Shown one piece after another: positions 44,649-57,365 of a stretch of 64,000 bases of DNA. Position numbers and translations under genes: made by a program. Below the pieces are notes generated by a model. The model did not search any database, was not told the origin of the DNA, and saw only the letters and a list, made by a program, of their open reading frames with translations. The stretch's first letter is position 1. Each line of letters starts with the position of its first letter. Origin of the DNA: Polynucleobacter sp. 31A-FELB (GTDB taxonomy: Bacteria > Pseudomonadota > Gammaproteobacteria > Burkholderiales > Burkholderiaceae); NCBI RefSeq assembly GCF_018882405.1, contig NZ_JACVOO010000003.1:62001-126000 (forward strand), read 5' to 3'.

Positions 44649-45065
44649 TTACTTTTTACGACGGAAACGAGCAATAGCTGCAAGCTGTGCTGCTGCCATT
44701 GCAAACTCTGATTGAGCCAATGCCAGATCAAAGTCAGTGCCACGATTTTGCATTGCTTCTTCAGCGCGCTTCTTCGCTTCGTTAGCTTTTGCTTCATCTA
44801 AATCATGACCGCGAATAGCAGTGTCTGCCAATACAGTGACATGATCCGGCTGAACTTCTAAATAGCCACCCGCAACGAATACAAACTCTTCATCACCGTC
44901 AGCTTTTTCAATGCGAACTGAACCTGGACGAATGCGTGTAATCAAAGGAGTGTGGCCGCGCAAAATACCGAGCTCACCATTCTCACCAGGAAGCGCAACA
45001 AACTTGGCTTCACCGCTGAAAATAGATTGCTCAGCACTTACTACATCGACGCGTATGGTTGACAT
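44649..45065 (-). CDS. atpC: ATP synthase epsilon chain
   Basis: Epsilon is part of the rotor stalk and inhibits ATP hydrolysis. The 138-residue product has the beta-sandwich domain ([20 protein letters not shown], about residues 23-42) and a C-terminal helical hairpin. Length matches the family (139). It follows atpD by 21 nt and ends the atp operon before hemE. Confidence 0.97.
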   Translation of the reverse strand: MSTIRVDVVSAEQSIFSGEAKFVALPGENGELGILRGHTPLITRIRPGSVRIEKADGDEEFVFVAGGYLEVQPDHVTVLADTAIRGHDLDEAKANEAKKRAEEAMQNRGTDFDLALAQSEFAMAAAQLAAIARFRRKK

Positions 45066-45086
45066 AATTTCCCTAGATGAGTTCGA

Positions 45087-46502
<1,416 letters not shown>

Positions 46503-46542
46503 TTAATTCCTGAATTCTTTCGTATTCCTAAACGCTGACCGC

Positions 46543-47412
46543 TTAAACCGCAGCCGCTCCGCCAACAATCTCTGACAACTCTTTAGTAATAGCAGCCTGT
46601 CGTGTCTTGTTGTATTCCAATTGCAATTCACCGATCACATTCTTCGCATTATCTGAAGCGGCCTTCATAGAGACCATACGCGCAGATTGTTCTGAAGCCA
46701 TATTCTCAGCAACAGCTTGATAAATCATTGCCTCTACGTAACGCTTGAGCAAGCCATTCAAAATCGACTCTGCATCTGGCTCGTAGATGTAATCCCAAGA
46801 ATTTCCTGCCTTCTCTTCTGGAGTTAATGCAGCTGGCTCCAAAGGTAAGAGTTTTTCTAAAACAGGCTCTTGTTTCATTGCGTTAACAAAGCGGGTGTAT
46901 GCCAAATAAACAGCATCAATCTCGCCGCGCTCAAACGCTTCCAATTGGGCAGTAATTGCACCAATCAAAACATCCATATGTGGCGTGTCGCCAATCTGAA
47001 TTGTTTGAGAAATGAGTTTTGCTTTAGAGCGATTTAAAAACTGGAGGCCTTTTGAGCCGATGGCAGTGTATTCAATACCAACATTGCTACCTTCCATATC
47101 GCGCACTTGGTTTGCAATCAGACGCAATACGTTGGTATTCAAACCGCCGCACAAACCTTTGTCTGTTGTAACCAAGATCGTGCCAATTTTCTTCACTTCA
47201 CGAGTTGCCATATATGCTGGGCGGAACTCTGGATTTGCTTTAGAAAGATTGGCAACAATCTCACGAATTTTTTCAGCATATGGACGCGCATTACGCATGC
47301 GCTCTTGGGCGCGACGCATCTTGGATGCGGCGACCATTTCCATTGCCTTCGTGATCTTGCGCGTGTTTTGCACGCTCTTGATCTTAGATCGTATCTCTTT
47401 TGTGCTTGCCAT
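46543..47412 (-). CDS. atpG: ATP synthase gamma chain
   Basis: Gamma is the central rotor shaft of F1. The 289-residue product (287 in E. coli) has the N-terminal helix [32 protein letters not shown] (about residues 81-92) and the C-terminal helix ending in [13 protein letters not shown]. It lies 17 nt after atpA. Confidence 0.97.
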   Translation of the reverse strand: MASTKEIRSKIKSVQNTRKITKAMEMVAASKMRRAQERMRNARPYAEKIREIVANLSKANPEFRPAYMATREVKKIGTILVTTDKGLCGGLNTNVLRLIANQVRDMEGSNVGIEYTAIGSKGLQFLNRSKAKLISQTIQIGDTPHMDVLIGAITAQLEAFERGEIDAVYLAYTRFVNAMKQEPVLEKLLPLEPAALTPEEKAGNSWDYIYEPDAESILNGLLKRYVEAMIYQAVAENMASEQSARMVSMKAASDNAKNVIGELQLEYNKTRQAAITKELSEIVGGAAAV

Positions 47413-47429
47413 GATTTATGCGAGCCCTC

Positions 47430-48971
47430 TTAGAAAGAGGCTGAACGCTTGTAATCCTCAATAGCAGCGCGCAAAGCAGCTTCGTCATCTTTGCTCAAAT
47501 CTTTTGTATCTTCGATACGGCCAACTAAATCAGCGTATTTAGATTTCAAATGATCTTGCAAACCTTTTTCGAATGGCAATACGTTCTTTACTTCGAGGTC
47601 ATCAAAGTAGCCGTTATTCACAGCGTAGAGTGAAGCAGCCATTTCCCAAACCTGCAAAGGCTTGTACTGAGCTTGCTTACACAATTCTGTAACACGACGA
47701 CCGCGCTCTAACTGCTTACGAGTTGCTTCGTCAAGGTCAGAAGCGAACTGAGCAAACGCTGCCAATTCACGATACTGCGCCAAGTCAGTACGAATACCGC
47801 CAGACAATTTCTTAATGACTTTAGTTTGAGCCGCACCACCAACACGTGACACAGAAATACCGGCGTTAATCGCAGGACGTACACCCGCGTTAAACAAGTC
47901 AGTTTCCAAGAAGATCTGACCGTCAGTAATCGAAATTACGTTGGTTGGAACGAATGCAGAAACGTCACCAGCTTGAGTTTCAATAATTGGCAATGCGGTC
48001 AAAGAACCTGTCTTACCTTTTACTGAACCATTTGTAAATTTCTCTACGTATTCAGCGTTTACACGAGCAGCGCGCTCTAACAAACGTGAGTGGAGGTAGA
48101 ACACGTCGCCAGGGTAAGCTTCGCGGCCTGGTGGGCGACGCAAGAGCAAAGAAATCTGACGGTATGCAACGGCTTGTTTTGTTAAATCGTCATAAACGAT
48201 CAAGGCATCTTCACCACGGTCGCGGAAGTATTCGCCCATTGTGCAACCAGCATATGCTGAGAGGTACTGCATCGCTGCAGACTCAGAAGCACTTGCAGCA
48301 ACAACAACGGTGTATTCCATTGCGCCTAGCTCTGTGAGCTTGCGCACAACGTTAGCAATAGTAGAAGCTTTTTGACCGATCGCAACGTAAACGCAATAAA
48401 CGCCTTTACCTTTTTGGTTAATGATCGCGTCAACCGCAACTGCTGTCTTACCTGTTTGACGGTCACCAATGATCAACTCGCGCTGACCGCGGCCGATTGG
48501 AACCATTGCATCAATCGCCTTCAAACCGGTTTGAACTGGCTGGCTAACGGATTGACGAGCGATAACGCCTGGAGCAACTTTTTCAATAAAGTCAGTCAAC
48601 TTAGTGTTGATTGGGCCTTTGCCATCAATCGGTTGACCAAGTGCGTTTACAACGCGACCGAGCAACTCTGGGCCAACTGGAACTTCCAAAATGCGGCCCG
48701 TACATTTAACTGGGTCGCCTTCTTTAATGTGGGTGTACTCACCCAACACCACAGCACCAACTGAATCACGCTCAAGGTTCAACGCGAGGCCGATTGTGTT
48801 GTTAGGGAATTCCAACATTTCGCCCTGCATAACACCAGACAAGCCATGTACGCGGCAAATACCGTCGGTCACTGAAATTACAGTGCCTTCGTTGCGAAGT
48901 TGGGAATCAACACCCATTTCGCTAATTCGGCTTTTGATCAGTTCACTGATCTCGGAAGGGTTGAGTTGCAT
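47430..48971 (-). CDS. atpA: ATP synthase subunit alpha
   Basis: Alpha has the non-catalytic nucleotide sites of F1. The 513-residue product has exactly the E. coli length. P-loop [15 protein letters not shown] is near residues 170-184, and the signature [17 protein letters not shown] near 363-379. It is 45 nt after atpH. Confidence 0.98.
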   Translation of the reverse strand: MQLNPSEISELIKSRISEMGVDSQLRNEGTVISVTDGICRVHGLSGVMQGEMLEFPNNTIGLALNLERDSVGAVVLGEYTHIKEGDPVKCTGRILEVPVGPELLGRVVNALGQPIDGKGPINTKLTDFIEKVAPGVIARQSVSQPVQTGLKAIDAMVPIGRGQRELIIGDRQTGKTAVAVDAIINQKGKGVYCVYVAIGQKASTIANVVRKLTELGAMEYTVVVAASASESAAMQYLSAYAGCTMGEYFRDRGEDALIVYDDLTKQAVAYRQISLLLRRPPGREAYPGDVFYLHSRLLERAARVNAEYVEKFTNGSVKGKTGSLTALPIIETQAGDVSAFVPTNVISITDGQIFLETDLFNAGVRPAINAGISVSRVGGAAQTKVIKKLSGGIRTDLAQYRELAAFAQFASDLDEATRKQLERGRRVTELCKQAQYKPLQVWEMAASLYAVNNGYFDDLEVKNVLPFEKGLQDHLKSKYADLVGRIEDTKDLSKDDEAALRAAIEDYKRSASF

Positions 48972-49016
48972 TACTTACTCCTGGGTCTTATTTCGTATGT
49001 TCTTAATAGGGATAAC

Positions 49017-49553
49017 TTATGCGCCAAGACTTGCTTGCATTTGAGCTAACTGTGCCTTAACTGAACTATCCAACACTTCATCTCCAACTTGAATGCGAAC
49101 TCCGCCAATCAACGCAGGATCTACTTGAATAGTTGGGCGCAATTCTTTACCCCCAAAGCGCTTCTTCAAACTTGACAACAAATCGTTTAACGCAGAACCC
49201 TCTAATGGGAATGCGCTAGTAATCATTACTTCTGCTGCACCTTCGCTCTGATTCTTCATTGCCTCAAATTGACGTGCAATTTCAGGAATGGCAGATAAGC
49301 GATGGTTTTGATTTACAAGACTTAAAAAGCTTGCGATTTTGCCGTCCAGCTTTGTCTTCACCATGCCGGAAAGCAATTTGCTTAAATCATCTGCAGATAC
49401 TTTTGGATTGTTTGATAAAGCAGCAACTTCTGGCAATGCAGCTAGCTGCGCCAATTCATTTAACTGCTCTAAACAAGTAGCAAGCTCAGCAGGCTTAGCG
49501 CTTTGGAAAAGCGCCTCAGCGTAAGGGCGTGCAATAGTGGCTAATTCAGCCAT
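49017..49553 (-). CDS. atpH: ATP synthase delta subunit
   Basis: Delta joins the peripheral stalk to F1. The 178-residue product has the family's N-terminal RPYAEALFQ (about residues 8-16) and a C-terminal VDPALIGGVRIQVGDEVLDSS. Length matches E. coli (177). It starts 1 nt after atpF, so the two are likely coupled. Confidence 0.96.
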   Translation of the reverse strand: MAELATIARPYAEALFQSAKPAELATCLEQLNELAQLAALPEVAALSNNPKVSADDLSKLLSGMVKTKLDGKIASFLSLVNQNHRLSAIPEIARQFEAMKNQSEGAAEVMITSAFPLEGSALNDLLSSLKKRFGGKELRPTIQVDPALIGGVRIQVGDEVLDSSVKAQLAQMQASLGA

Positions 49554-49554
49554 A

Positions 49555-50025
49555 TCAAAGTTCTGCCTTTAGTTGATCAAGCAATGTGCCATGGGCTTTT
49601 GCATCAACTTCACGACGCAAAATTTGCTCTGCACCTTTAACAGCCAACACGGCAACTTCAGCACGTAACACTTCGCGAGCACGAGTTACTTGTTGATCTG
49701 CATCTTGCTTAGCTTGAGAAATGATGCGGGCTGCTTCAGCTTGTGCATTTACGCGAATTTCTTCAGCGGACATTTGCGCACGTTTTTCTGCTTCTGCAAC
49801 ACGCTGCACACCTTCTTGGCGTGCTTTATTTAATTCTTGCTCTGCTTCATTGCTTGCTAATGCGAGTGCTTCTTTACCACGCTCGGCAGCAGCTAGGCCG
49901 TCGGCAATTTTGCTTGAACGCTCATCTAACGCCTTAACTAGCGGTGGCCACACAAAGCGTGCAACAACCCACCATAAGACGAAGAAAACGATCATTTGCG
50001 CGAATAGGGTCGCGTTCAGATTCAC
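49555..50025 (-). CDS. atpF: ATP synthase subunit b
   Basis: Subunit b is the peripheral stator stalk. The 156-residue product has one N-terminal membrane helix (about residues 5-25) and a long charged coiled-coil of Ala, Glu, Lys and Gln. Length equals E. coli AtpF. It is 63 nt after atpE. Confidence 0.96.
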   Translation of the reverse strand: MNLNATLFAQMIVFFVLWWVVARFVWPPLVKALDERSSKIADGLAAAERGKEALALASNEAEQELNKARQEGVQRVAEAEKRAQMSAEEIRVNAQAEAARIISQAKQDADQQVTRAREVLRAEVAVLAVKGAEQILRREVDAKAHGTLLDQLKAEL

Positions 50026-50088
50026 GATATTCCTTTCAGTATTGTTGAGAACGGTTGGATGACCCGGTGGTCATCCACGCCAAAACAA

Positions 50089-50385
<297 letters not shown>

Positions 50386-50401
50386 TTAAAAATAAAAAAT
50401 C

Positions 50402-51280
<879 letters not shown>

Positions 51281-51316
51281 TTAACTAGTCCTTTGGTTCA
51301 ATCTCATTTATTACTC

Positions 51317-51811
51317 TTAGCGCCACAACCACGCCAGCCACACACACTTAAGGGCAAGCACATAAGTCACCAACAATGGGACCCAAAGCACACCCGGGAT
51401 CAAATATGCAACCCCTAAAAACAGCATCAAAGTAACGACGATTTTGATAAATTCGCCCGAAACCAATGCTGCCAAATAATTACCTGGATTCAATATCTGC
51501 GTATTTTTTGCCAACTCCAGCCTGATCAAAAACAAGGCTGACGGCAAGACGCTAATTAAACCACCTAAAAAGGCCGACTGAGTATAAAGGCTTACCCCTA
51601 CCGGCTCCCCAAAAATTGACCAAATCACCATGCTGAGCACGGTAACGGCTACTTGCGCAGCCAAAATCCTCCAGGGCGACAGCAGGGGGTGTTTAACGGC
51701 ATTGCTGGCTTGCAACGCAGTCATTTCCTCTTTACTTAAAACCCGATAGACCTCTTCTTCGGGCTCATCCCAGTCATTTGCCTCGGAAAATCGATTTTTT
51801 TGAGGAATCAA
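51317..51811 (-). CDS. atpI: ATP synthase protein I
   Basis: AtpI aids assembly of the c-ring. The 164-residue product has four membrane segments (about residues 49-150) after a charged N-terminus. The only available start upstream of the conserved part is TTG 51811; the next in-frame ATG is about 30 codons in. It is the first gene of the atp operon, and the promoter lies just upstream. Confidence 0.88.
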   Translation of the reverse strand: MIPQKNRFSEANDWDEPEEEVYRVLSKEEMTALQASNAVKHPLLSPWRILAAQVAVTVLSMVIWSIFGEPVGVSLYTQSAFLGGLISVLPSALFLIRLELAKNTQILNPGNYLAALVSGEFIKIVVTLMLFLGVAYLIPGVLWVPLLVTYVLALKCVWLAWLWR

Positions 51812-51823
51812 TTTAGCCCCGTG

Positions 51824-51852
51824 AGTTTAATGTGTGCACTGCAATAGGTCAA
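51824..51852 (-). promoter_or_regulatory. atp operon promoter
   Basis: On the minus strand TTGACC (51847-51852) and TAAACT (51824-51829) are 17 bp apart, near-consensus for sigma-70. The -10 is only 12 nt from the TTG of atpI, so the leader is very short. A weak hairpin after parB (51863-51877) lies just upstream. Confidence 0.7.
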
Positions 51853-51879
51853 ATGTTTTAGGGTCATTTTTAATGACTT

Positions 51880-52767
51880 TTAAGCCTCGACGCCCAGCTT
51901 TTTTAGCAAAGAATCCAACTCGTCAAATTGGCTGAAGCGAATTCTGAGTTCGCCGCCCTTGCCTTTGAACTTAAATTCTGCATTTAAACCTATCAAATCA
52001 GCGATTTCTTGGGTTAAACGGCGCATATCTGGATCTCGACTTGGTGCGCCGCCCTCCGCCTGAGTTTTGACTTTTTTATCGCCAATCTGTCCACCGGCGA
52101 GGGCTAGGGCGGTAGACATTTTTTCAGCCTCCCGAACAGAAAGACCTTGGGCTGCAATTCTTTGCGCCAAGGCGACTTGACTTGCTCCAGGCAAAGGCAA
52201 TAAAGCGCGTGCGTGGCCCATATCAATATCACCCGCCAAAAGCATAGCTTGCACTGGTTTTGCCAGTTGATTTAAGCGCAATAAATTGCTTACAGCACTG
52301 CGTGATTTGCCTACCGCTTTTGCTGCTTGTTCATGCGTGAAACCAAACTCCTCAATTAACCTTGCGAGACCCTGAGATTCTTCCAGCGGATTCAAATCTT
52401 CGCGCTGCATATTCTCAACCAAAGCCATTGCGGCGGCAGCTTGATCATTTGCGCCAGAAACTAAAACAGGCACCTCTTTTAAGCCTGCCAATGTTGCCGC
52501 ACGGAAGCGACGTTCACCCGCAATAATTTCATATTTACCAGGAGCGACCAAACGCACTAACAATGGTTGCATCACACCTTGTTCGCGAATACTCTCAGCC
52601 AACTCTTGTAATGCGACTGCTTCCATTTTTTGACGCGGCTGATATTTACCAGCCTGCAATGCGGTTAATGGCAAACGATTAATTTCAGCAGTAGTTTCTT
52701 TCTGCGCCTTATCACCGAGCAGCGCCTCTAAGCCACGACCCAAACCTTTTTTCTTAATAGCAACCAT
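51880..52767 (-). CDS. parB: Chromosome-partitioning protein ParB
   Basis: ParB binds parS and spreads to form the segregation complex. The 295-residue product has the N-terminal [12 protein letters not shown], the CTP-binding GERRFRAA motif (about residues 80-87), and the helix-turn-helix ([20 protein letters not shown], about residues 139-158). Two parS-like sites lie 2-4 kb away in the same cluster. It is 23 nt after parA. Confidence 0.97.
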   Translation of the reverse strand: MVAIKKKGLGRGLEALLGDKAQKETTAEINRLPLTALQAGKYQPRQKMEAVALQELAESIREQGVMQPLLVRLVAPGKYEIIAGERRFRAATLAGLKEVPVLVSGANDQAAAAMALVENMQREDLNPLEESQGLARLIEEFGFTHEQAAKAVGKSRSAVSNLLRLNQLAKPVQAMLLAGDIDMGHARALLPLPGASQVALAQRIAAQGLSVREAEKMSTALALAGGQIGDKKVKTQAEGGAPSRDPDMRRLTQEIADLIGLNAEFKFKGKGGELRIRFSQFDELDSLLKKLGVEA

Positions 52768-52790
52768 AATATTTTTCTTGTTCCTAGGTT

Positions 52791-53561
52791 TTACATTTGC
52801 TTAATGCGCTCAATCATCTCAGCACCAAACTCTAAGTAAGCTTTAGCGCCACGCGATGACTTATCAAACGCCACCCCAGGAAGCCCATAAGACGGGGCTT
52901 CGGCCAGGCGGACGTTGCGGGGAATAATGCTCTTGAATACTTTGTCGCCAAAGTGCTCAAGCAATTGATCGGAAACCTGTTGTTGCAATGTCATGCGCGC
53001 GTCAAACATCACGCGTAACAAACCGATAATCACCAAGTCAGGATTTAAGTTTGCATGTACCTGTTTGATGGTGTTAACTAAATCTGATAATCCCTCTAAC
53101 GCAAAATATTCACACTGCATTGGTACGATCACGCCGTTCGCTGCACACAATCCATTGAGAGTTAACAAAGATAGTGCAGGGGGACAATCAATCAAAATAA
53201 AATCGTAGTCATTTGCTACGAGTGCAAGCGCATCTTTCAATCGTTGTTCGCGAGAATCCAAATCCACCAACTCAATTTCTGCGCCAGCTAAATCACGATT
53301 TGCTGGAAGCACATCGTAGCCAGAACTTTCGCAACGCACCGCGGACTCTTTCACTGATGACAAGCCAATTAAGACTTGATACACGGTGTTATTGAGATCC
53401 GCTTTTTCAATTCCAGATCCCATCGTGGCATTACCTTGTGGATCTAAGTCTACTAACAAAACACGTTGCTGATGTCCGGCTAAACCGGCGGCCAAATTCA
53501 CAGCAGTGGTGGTTTTACCAACCCCGCCTTTTTGATTTGCAATACAAAATATTTTGGCCAT
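52791..53561 (-). CDS. parA: Chromosome-partitioning ATPase ParA
   Basis: ParA is a Walker-type ATPase that moves ParB-parS complexes. The 256-residue product has the deviant Walker A KGGVGKTTTAVNLA (about residues 11-24) and DCPPAL (about 125-130). Size and location in the gidA-gidB-parA-parB cluster identify the chromosomal Soj-type protein. It follows rsmG by 24 nt. Confidence 0.97.
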   Translation of the reverse strand: MAKIFCIANQKGGVGKTTTAVNLAAGLAGHQQRVLLVDLDPQGNATMGSGIEKADLNNTVYQVLIGLSSVKESAVRCESSGYDVLPANRDLAGAEIELVDLDSREQRLKDALALVANDYDFILIDCPPALSLLTLNGLCAANGVIVPMQCEYFALEGLSDLVNTIKQVHANLNPDLVIIGLLRVMFDARMTLQQQVSDQLLEHFGDKVFKSIIPRNVRLAEAPSYGLPGVAFDKSSRGAKAYLEFGAEMIERIKQM

Positions 53562-53585
53562 AGTTTTTCTTAAAAATGTCGTACT

Positions 53586-54248
53586 TTAGAGGGGTAATTT
53601 TCTCACGGGGGATAAGACTAAAAGTCTGCGCTCCACCGCCAAATTTGGGATCTGTAAGGGCTCATCGGCAACCAAGCGCCAGTCATCCATGCAAACATCT
53701 TGCAGCTCTTCATCTGCCCGCCTAGCTTTCATCGCGAACACTAGGCCATCAGACTTCAGAAGGGGAAGGGAAAGCTCTAGAAAATGGGCAAGATTAGTAA
53801 ATGCTCTAGAAATCACTGCATCAAACTGTCCAGGCTGTGATTTAGCCACCGCCTCGACACGTTCACTCAGAACCTGAATATTCTTTAGGCCCAACTTGCC
53901 ACGTACGTGTTGCAAGAACGCTGTTTTTTTGCGGATAGCCTCAATCAGGGTCACATGCCACTCGGGCTGCAAGATGGCAATAGGGATTGCTGGTAAACCA
54001 CCACCCGAGCCAAGGTCTGCAATTTTGGGGTTTTTTAAATCCAAAAATTGACGCATCACGGGTAAAACCGTAATGGAATCAATGAGATGCAATCGTACTG
54101 AGTTCTTTTCACCCTCAATTGCAGTCAAGTTATGCACCTGGTTCCAGCGACCCATTTCCTGCAAAAAGAGCTCTAAATCTGCAATATTCGCGGAACTGAG
54201 ATTGAGGCCTAACCCTTCAATTCCCAAAGAAACCAAATCATTACTCAT
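53586..54248 (-). CDS. rsmG: 16S rRNA (guanine527-N7)-methyltransferase RsmG
   Basis: RsmG methylates G527 in 16S rRNA; loss gives low-level streptomycin resistance. The 220-residue product (207 in E. coli) has the SAM-binding [15 protein letters not shown] (about residues 77-91). Its ATG overlaps the mnmG stop by 8 bases (ATGAGTAA), pointing to coupled translation. Confidence 0.96.
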   Translation of the reverse strand: MSNDLVSLGIEGLGLNLSSANIADLELFLQEMGRWNQVHNLTAIEGEKNSVRLHLIDSITVLPVMRQFLDLKNPKIADLGSGGGLPAIPIAILQPEWHVTLIEAIRKKTAFLQHVRGKLGLKNIQVLSERVEAVAKSQPGQFDAVISRAFTNLAHFLELSLPLLKSDGLVFAMKARRADEELQDVCMDDWRLVADEPLQIPNLAVERRLLVLSPVRKLPL

Positions 54249-56166
54249 GGGTTTCTTCTTGGGTGCGGCCTAGACCCTTTTTAAGGTGGACCAGTAGTAG
54301 CGAGAGAGCCGCCGGCGTCACACCAGAAATTCTGCCGGCCTGACCCAAGGTGCCAGGCTTATGCAGATTCAGTTTTTGCTGCACCTCTTTAGACAAACCA
54401 AGAACCTGGGTGTAGTCCAAAGACTCGGGCAAAGGAAAGCTCTCGTTATGCTCTTGCCGAGCAATCTCAACCGCCTGCCTATCTATATAGCCTTGATATT
54501 TAATAGAAATTTCAACCTGATCGCTAATTTGCTGCGCTAAACCCAAGTCATCATCCAGCGTTCCCGGCGACCAAAGGCCATCAGCCAAGCTGGTTATCGC
54601 CTCATAAGTGATGCCGGGGCGCCGCAAAAGATCAGCCAAACTACACTCGTGGGATAAGTCTTGGCCTAAAAGCTCAGAAACTGCCTTCGCTGAGCCATGC
54701 TTTGGTCCAATCCAAATATCTTGCAAGCGGGATGTTTCACGTGAAACAGCCTCCTGTTTTCTGCAAAACGTATTCCAGCGATAGTCATCTACTAAACCAA
54801 GCTCACGGCCAATGGTAGTTAGACGCAAATCCGCATTGTCTTCACGCAGGCTCAAGCGGTACTCGGCACGACTTGTAAACATGCGGTAAGGCTCTTGAAC
54901 ACCCAAAGTAATCAGGTCATCCACCAAAACACCAATGTAAGACTCACTGCGCTTGGGCAACCAAGGCTTCTTGCCCTGTGCCGCTAAACCAGCATTGATG
55001 CCAGCAAGCATGCCCTGTGCTGCAGCCTCTTCATAACCCGTAGTGCCATTAATCTGACCTGCAAAGTAAAGACCGGCAATCGCCTTGGTCTCCAAACTAT
55101 GGCGTAAGTGGCGTGGATCAAAGAAATCGTACTCAATGGCATAACCAGGACGCACAATCACCGCAGACTCTAAACCCCGAATACTTCGCACCAAACTCCA
55201 CTGAATATCAAAGGGGAGGCTAGTAGAGATTCCATTGGGATAAAACTCGTTTGTTGTTAAGCCCTCAGGCTCCAAGAAGATCTGATGACTATTTCTGGAG
55301 GCAAAGCGATGAATCTTGTCTTCAATAGAAGGGCAATAGCGGGGACCAACCCCCTCAATTACACCCGTATACATTGGCGAGCGGTCTAAACCACCCCGAA
55401 TAATGTCGTGTGTTTGCTCATTCGTATGGGAAATCCAGCAAGGAACTTGCTTTGGGTGTTGCTCAGGTCGACCCAAATAAGAGAAAACCGGCACCGGATC
55501 TAAGTCACCAGGCTGTTCCAGCATCACCGAGAAATCAATAGTGCGGCCATCGATCCTCGGCGGCGTACCCGTCTTTAGTCTTCCTTGGGGAAGCCTCAAC
55601 TCTTTTAGCCTGGCGGACAAAGAAACGGCCGCCGGATCACCAGCTCTACCACCCGCGTAATTATTTAAGCCGACATGAATCTTTCCGTCCAAGAAGGTTC
55701 CGGCCGTAAGGACGACTTTCTTGGCCATAAACTTCAGCCCCATTTGCGTGACTACGCCCCGGACCTCGTCCCCGGCAACCAATAGATCATCTACAGCAGC
55801 CTGGAATAAGGTTAAGTTTTCTTGATTTTCGAGACGACGGCGAATCGCTGCTTTATATAAAACTCGGTCACCCTGTGCCCGAGTCGCGCGGACAGCGGGG
55901 CCCTTACTAGAATTCAATATCCGAAACTGGATACCGGCCTCATCTGTGGCCGCCGCCATGGCGCCACCCATAGCATCAATTTCTTTAACCAGATGGCCTT
56001 TGCCAATCCCACCAATTGAGGGATTACAACTCATGGCACCTAAATTCTCAATACTGTGAGTAATAAGAAGGGTATCGCATCCCATGCGCGCAGCCGCAAG
56101 GGCGGCCTCAGTCCCAGCATGACCGCCACCAACCACAATGACATCGAAGTTCTTTGAATAACGCAT
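54241..56166 (-). CDS. mnmG: tRNA uridine-5-carboxymethylaminomethyl modification enzyme MnmG
   Basis: MnmG (GidA) works with MnmE to modify the wobble uridine of several tRNAs. The 641-residue product (629 in E. coli) has the N-terminal FAD-binding [19 protein letters not shown] (about residues 11-29), [15 protein letters not shown] and the C-terminal helical region. GAGG six bases before the ATG is the ribosome-binding site. A perfect parS site is embedded in the coding region (54733-54748). It begins the mnmG-rsmG-parA-parB unit. Confidence 0.97.
   Translation of the reverse strand: MRYSKNFDVIVVGGGHAGTEAALAAARMGCDTLLITHSIENLGAMSCNPSIGGIGKGHLVKEIDAMGGAMAAATDEAGIQFRILNSSKGPAVRATRAQGDRVLYKAAIRRRLENQENLTLFQAAVDDLLVAGDEVRGVVTQMGLKFMAKKVVLTAGTFLDGKIHVGLNNYAGGRAGDPAAVSLSARLKELRLPQGRLKTGTPPRIDGRTIDFSVMLEQPGDLDPVPVFSYLGRPEQHPKQVPCWISHTNEQTHDIIRGGLDRSPMYTGVIEGVGPRYCPSIEDKIHRFASRNSHQIFLEPEGLTTNEFYPNGISTSLPFDIQWSLVRSIRGLESAVIVRPGYAIEYDFFDPRHLRHSLETKAIAGLYFAGQINGTTGYEEAAAQGMLAGINAGLAAQGKKPWLPKRSESYIGVLVDDLITLGVQEPYRMFTSRAEYRLSLREDNADLRLTTIGRELGLVDDYRWNTFCRKQEAVSRETSRLQDIWIGPKHGSAKAVSELLGQDLSHECSLADLLRRPGITYEAITSLADGLWSPGTLDDDLGLAQQISDQVEISIKYQGYIDRQAVEIARQEHNESFPLPESLDYTQVLGLSKEVQQKLNLHKPGTLGQAGRISGVTPAALSLLLVHLKKGLGRTQEETHE
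54733..54748. other. parS site inside mnmG
   Basis: TGTTTCACGTGAAACA is a 16-base perfect palindrome equal to the consensus parS bound by chromosomal ParB. It lies in the coding sequence of mnmG and within 2 kb of parB. Confidence 0.93.
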
Positions 56167-56189
56167 GATTTGCCTCAGATAGGGCGATG

Positions 56190-56218
56190 ATCATAGCATT
56201 TTGTAGGTTTCACGTGAA
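56190..56218 (-). promoter_or_regulatory. mnmG promoter overlapping a parS-like site
   Basis: On the minus strand TATGAT (56190-56195) is 17 bp from TTCACG (56213-56218), a four-of-six -35 match. That -35 lies within the parS-like site 56206-56221. The -10 is about 24 nt from the mnmG ATG. Confidence 0.5.
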
Positions 56219-56221
56219 ACA
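56206..56221. other. parS-like site upstream of mnmG
   Basis: GGTTTCACGTGAAACA differs from the parS consensus only in its first base. The flanks form a longer imperfect dyad (AGCATTT before, AAATGCT after). It lies in the intergenic gap before mnmG. Confidence 0.85.
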
Positions 56222-56304
56222 AATGCTCACTCAAATAACAATAAAATATAGCACCTACTTAATAAGTCATTGATTTAATTGAGTTTTTGTAAAAATAGCT
56301 ATTA

Positions 56305-56388
56305 ATGATTGGTGCTAAACAATCCCACAATGGCCGCCGCCGAGAAGTAGCGGCACATATTGAACGAATGGCGGGAGGATTTAAATGA
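56305..56388 (+). CDS. Possible 27-residue ORF in the mnmG-livM gap
   Basis: An ATG at 56305 opens 27 codons rich in Arg and His (AKQSHNGRRREVAAHIERMAGG). No ribosome-binding site precedes it. The stop overlaps the ATG at 56385 of another short frame, which has a strong GGGAGG before it but soon runs antisense into livM. I do not recognise either. It could be a gene remnant, a small peptide gene, or chance. Confidence 0.25.
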   Translation: MIGAKQSHNGRRREVAAHIERMAGGFK

Positions 56389-56411
56389 GTACGGCGCCGA
56401 AGCGCCGTACT
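56388..56411 (-). terminator. Hairpin after livM
   Basis: AGTACGGCG (56388-56396) and CGCCGTACT (56403-56411) form a perfect nine-bp stem with a six-base loop, 24 nt after the livM stop. The following minus-strand bases (CATTTAAA) have only three T in a row, so it may be a moderate terminator or mRNA 3'-end stabiliser for the liv operon. Confidence 0.6.
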
Positions 56412-56435
56412 AAAAGCAAACAAGAAAAAACTAAA

Positions 56436-57365
56436 TCAATTCTTCTTCTTAAAGAGATGAGTAATTTCGCCAACAACCCCGCGACGGAATGCCAAGACAC
56501 AGATTACGAAAATAAATCCAGTTGCAATCGTGCTCCAAGATCCAATGTTAGCTAGATAGTTTTGTAAACCAACCACAATGCCGGCACCGACTACTGGACC
56601 AAGGATGGTGCCCATTCCACCAAGCAATGTCATTAAAACAACTTCGCCAGACATGTGCCAATGAACATCGGTCAATGTTGCCAACTGGAAGACAAGGGTT
56701 TTCAAAGAACCAGCAAGGCCCGCAAGCGCCGCTGAAATCACAAAAGAGATTAGCTTGAAACGATCAACGTCATAACCCAAAGAAACTGCGCGCGGTTCGT
56801 TTTCACGAATAGCTTTTAAGACTTGGCCAAAAGGGGAATGCACTGTGCGAACGATCAATGCAAATCCAAGCAAGAAAACAGCGAGCACAAAGTAATACAT
56901 GCTGACATCATCTTTTAAATCAATTAGGCCAAATAGCATTCCGCGTGGCACACCTTGAATGCCATCCTCACCACCAGTAAAGGGGAGTTGAACCGCTAAG
57001 AAGTAGACCATCTGGGAGAGCGCAAGCGTCACCATCGCAAAATAAATACCTTGTCGACGAATAGCCAAAGAGCCAATCAGAAAGCCCAAGACGCCAGAGC
57101 CCAAGACGCCCAACACAATTCCAAACTCCGGAGATAGGCCAGCTTCTTTACAAAGATAGGCGGTGATGTAAGCAGAGGTTCCAAAGAATGCCGCGTGTCC
57201 AAAAGAAAGAAGTCCCGTGAAACCCAACAACAAATTAAATGCGCAAGCAAAGAGGGCGAAACACAAGACCTTCATTGCAAAAACTAAATAAATAAAGTCT
57301 TGGAACGGAAGCAGTAGGGCAATTAAAACCAGAATCCCATAAAGCAGTTTTGTATTTGAGTTCAC
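56436..57365 (-). CDS. livM: Branched-chain amino acid ABC transporter permease LivM
   Basis: LivM is one of two membrane subunits of an ABC importer. The 309-residue product has eight or more membrane helices and the permease motif region GYDVDRFKLISFVISAALAGLAG (split; about residues 198-220). It starts at GTG 57365, directly after the livH stop, with GGGAG six bases upstream inside livH. Substrate class (branched-chain amino acids or related compounds such as urea or amides) is inferred from family. Confidence 0.9.
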   Translation of the reverse strand: MNSNTKLLYGILVLIALLLPFQDFIYLVFAMKVLCFALFACAFNLLLGFTGLLSFGHAAFFGTSAYITAYLCKEAGLSPEFGIVLGVLGSGVLGFLIGSLAIRRQGIYFAMVTLALSQMVYFLAVQLPFTGGEDGIQGVPRGMLFGLIDLKDDVSMYYFVLAVFLLGFALIVRTVHSPFGQVLKAIRENEPRAVSLGYDVDRFKLISFVISAALAGLAGSLKTLVFQLATLTDVHWHMSGEVVLMTLLGGMGTILGPVVGAGIVVGLQNYLANIGSWSTIATGFIFVICVLAFRRGVVGEITHLFKKKN

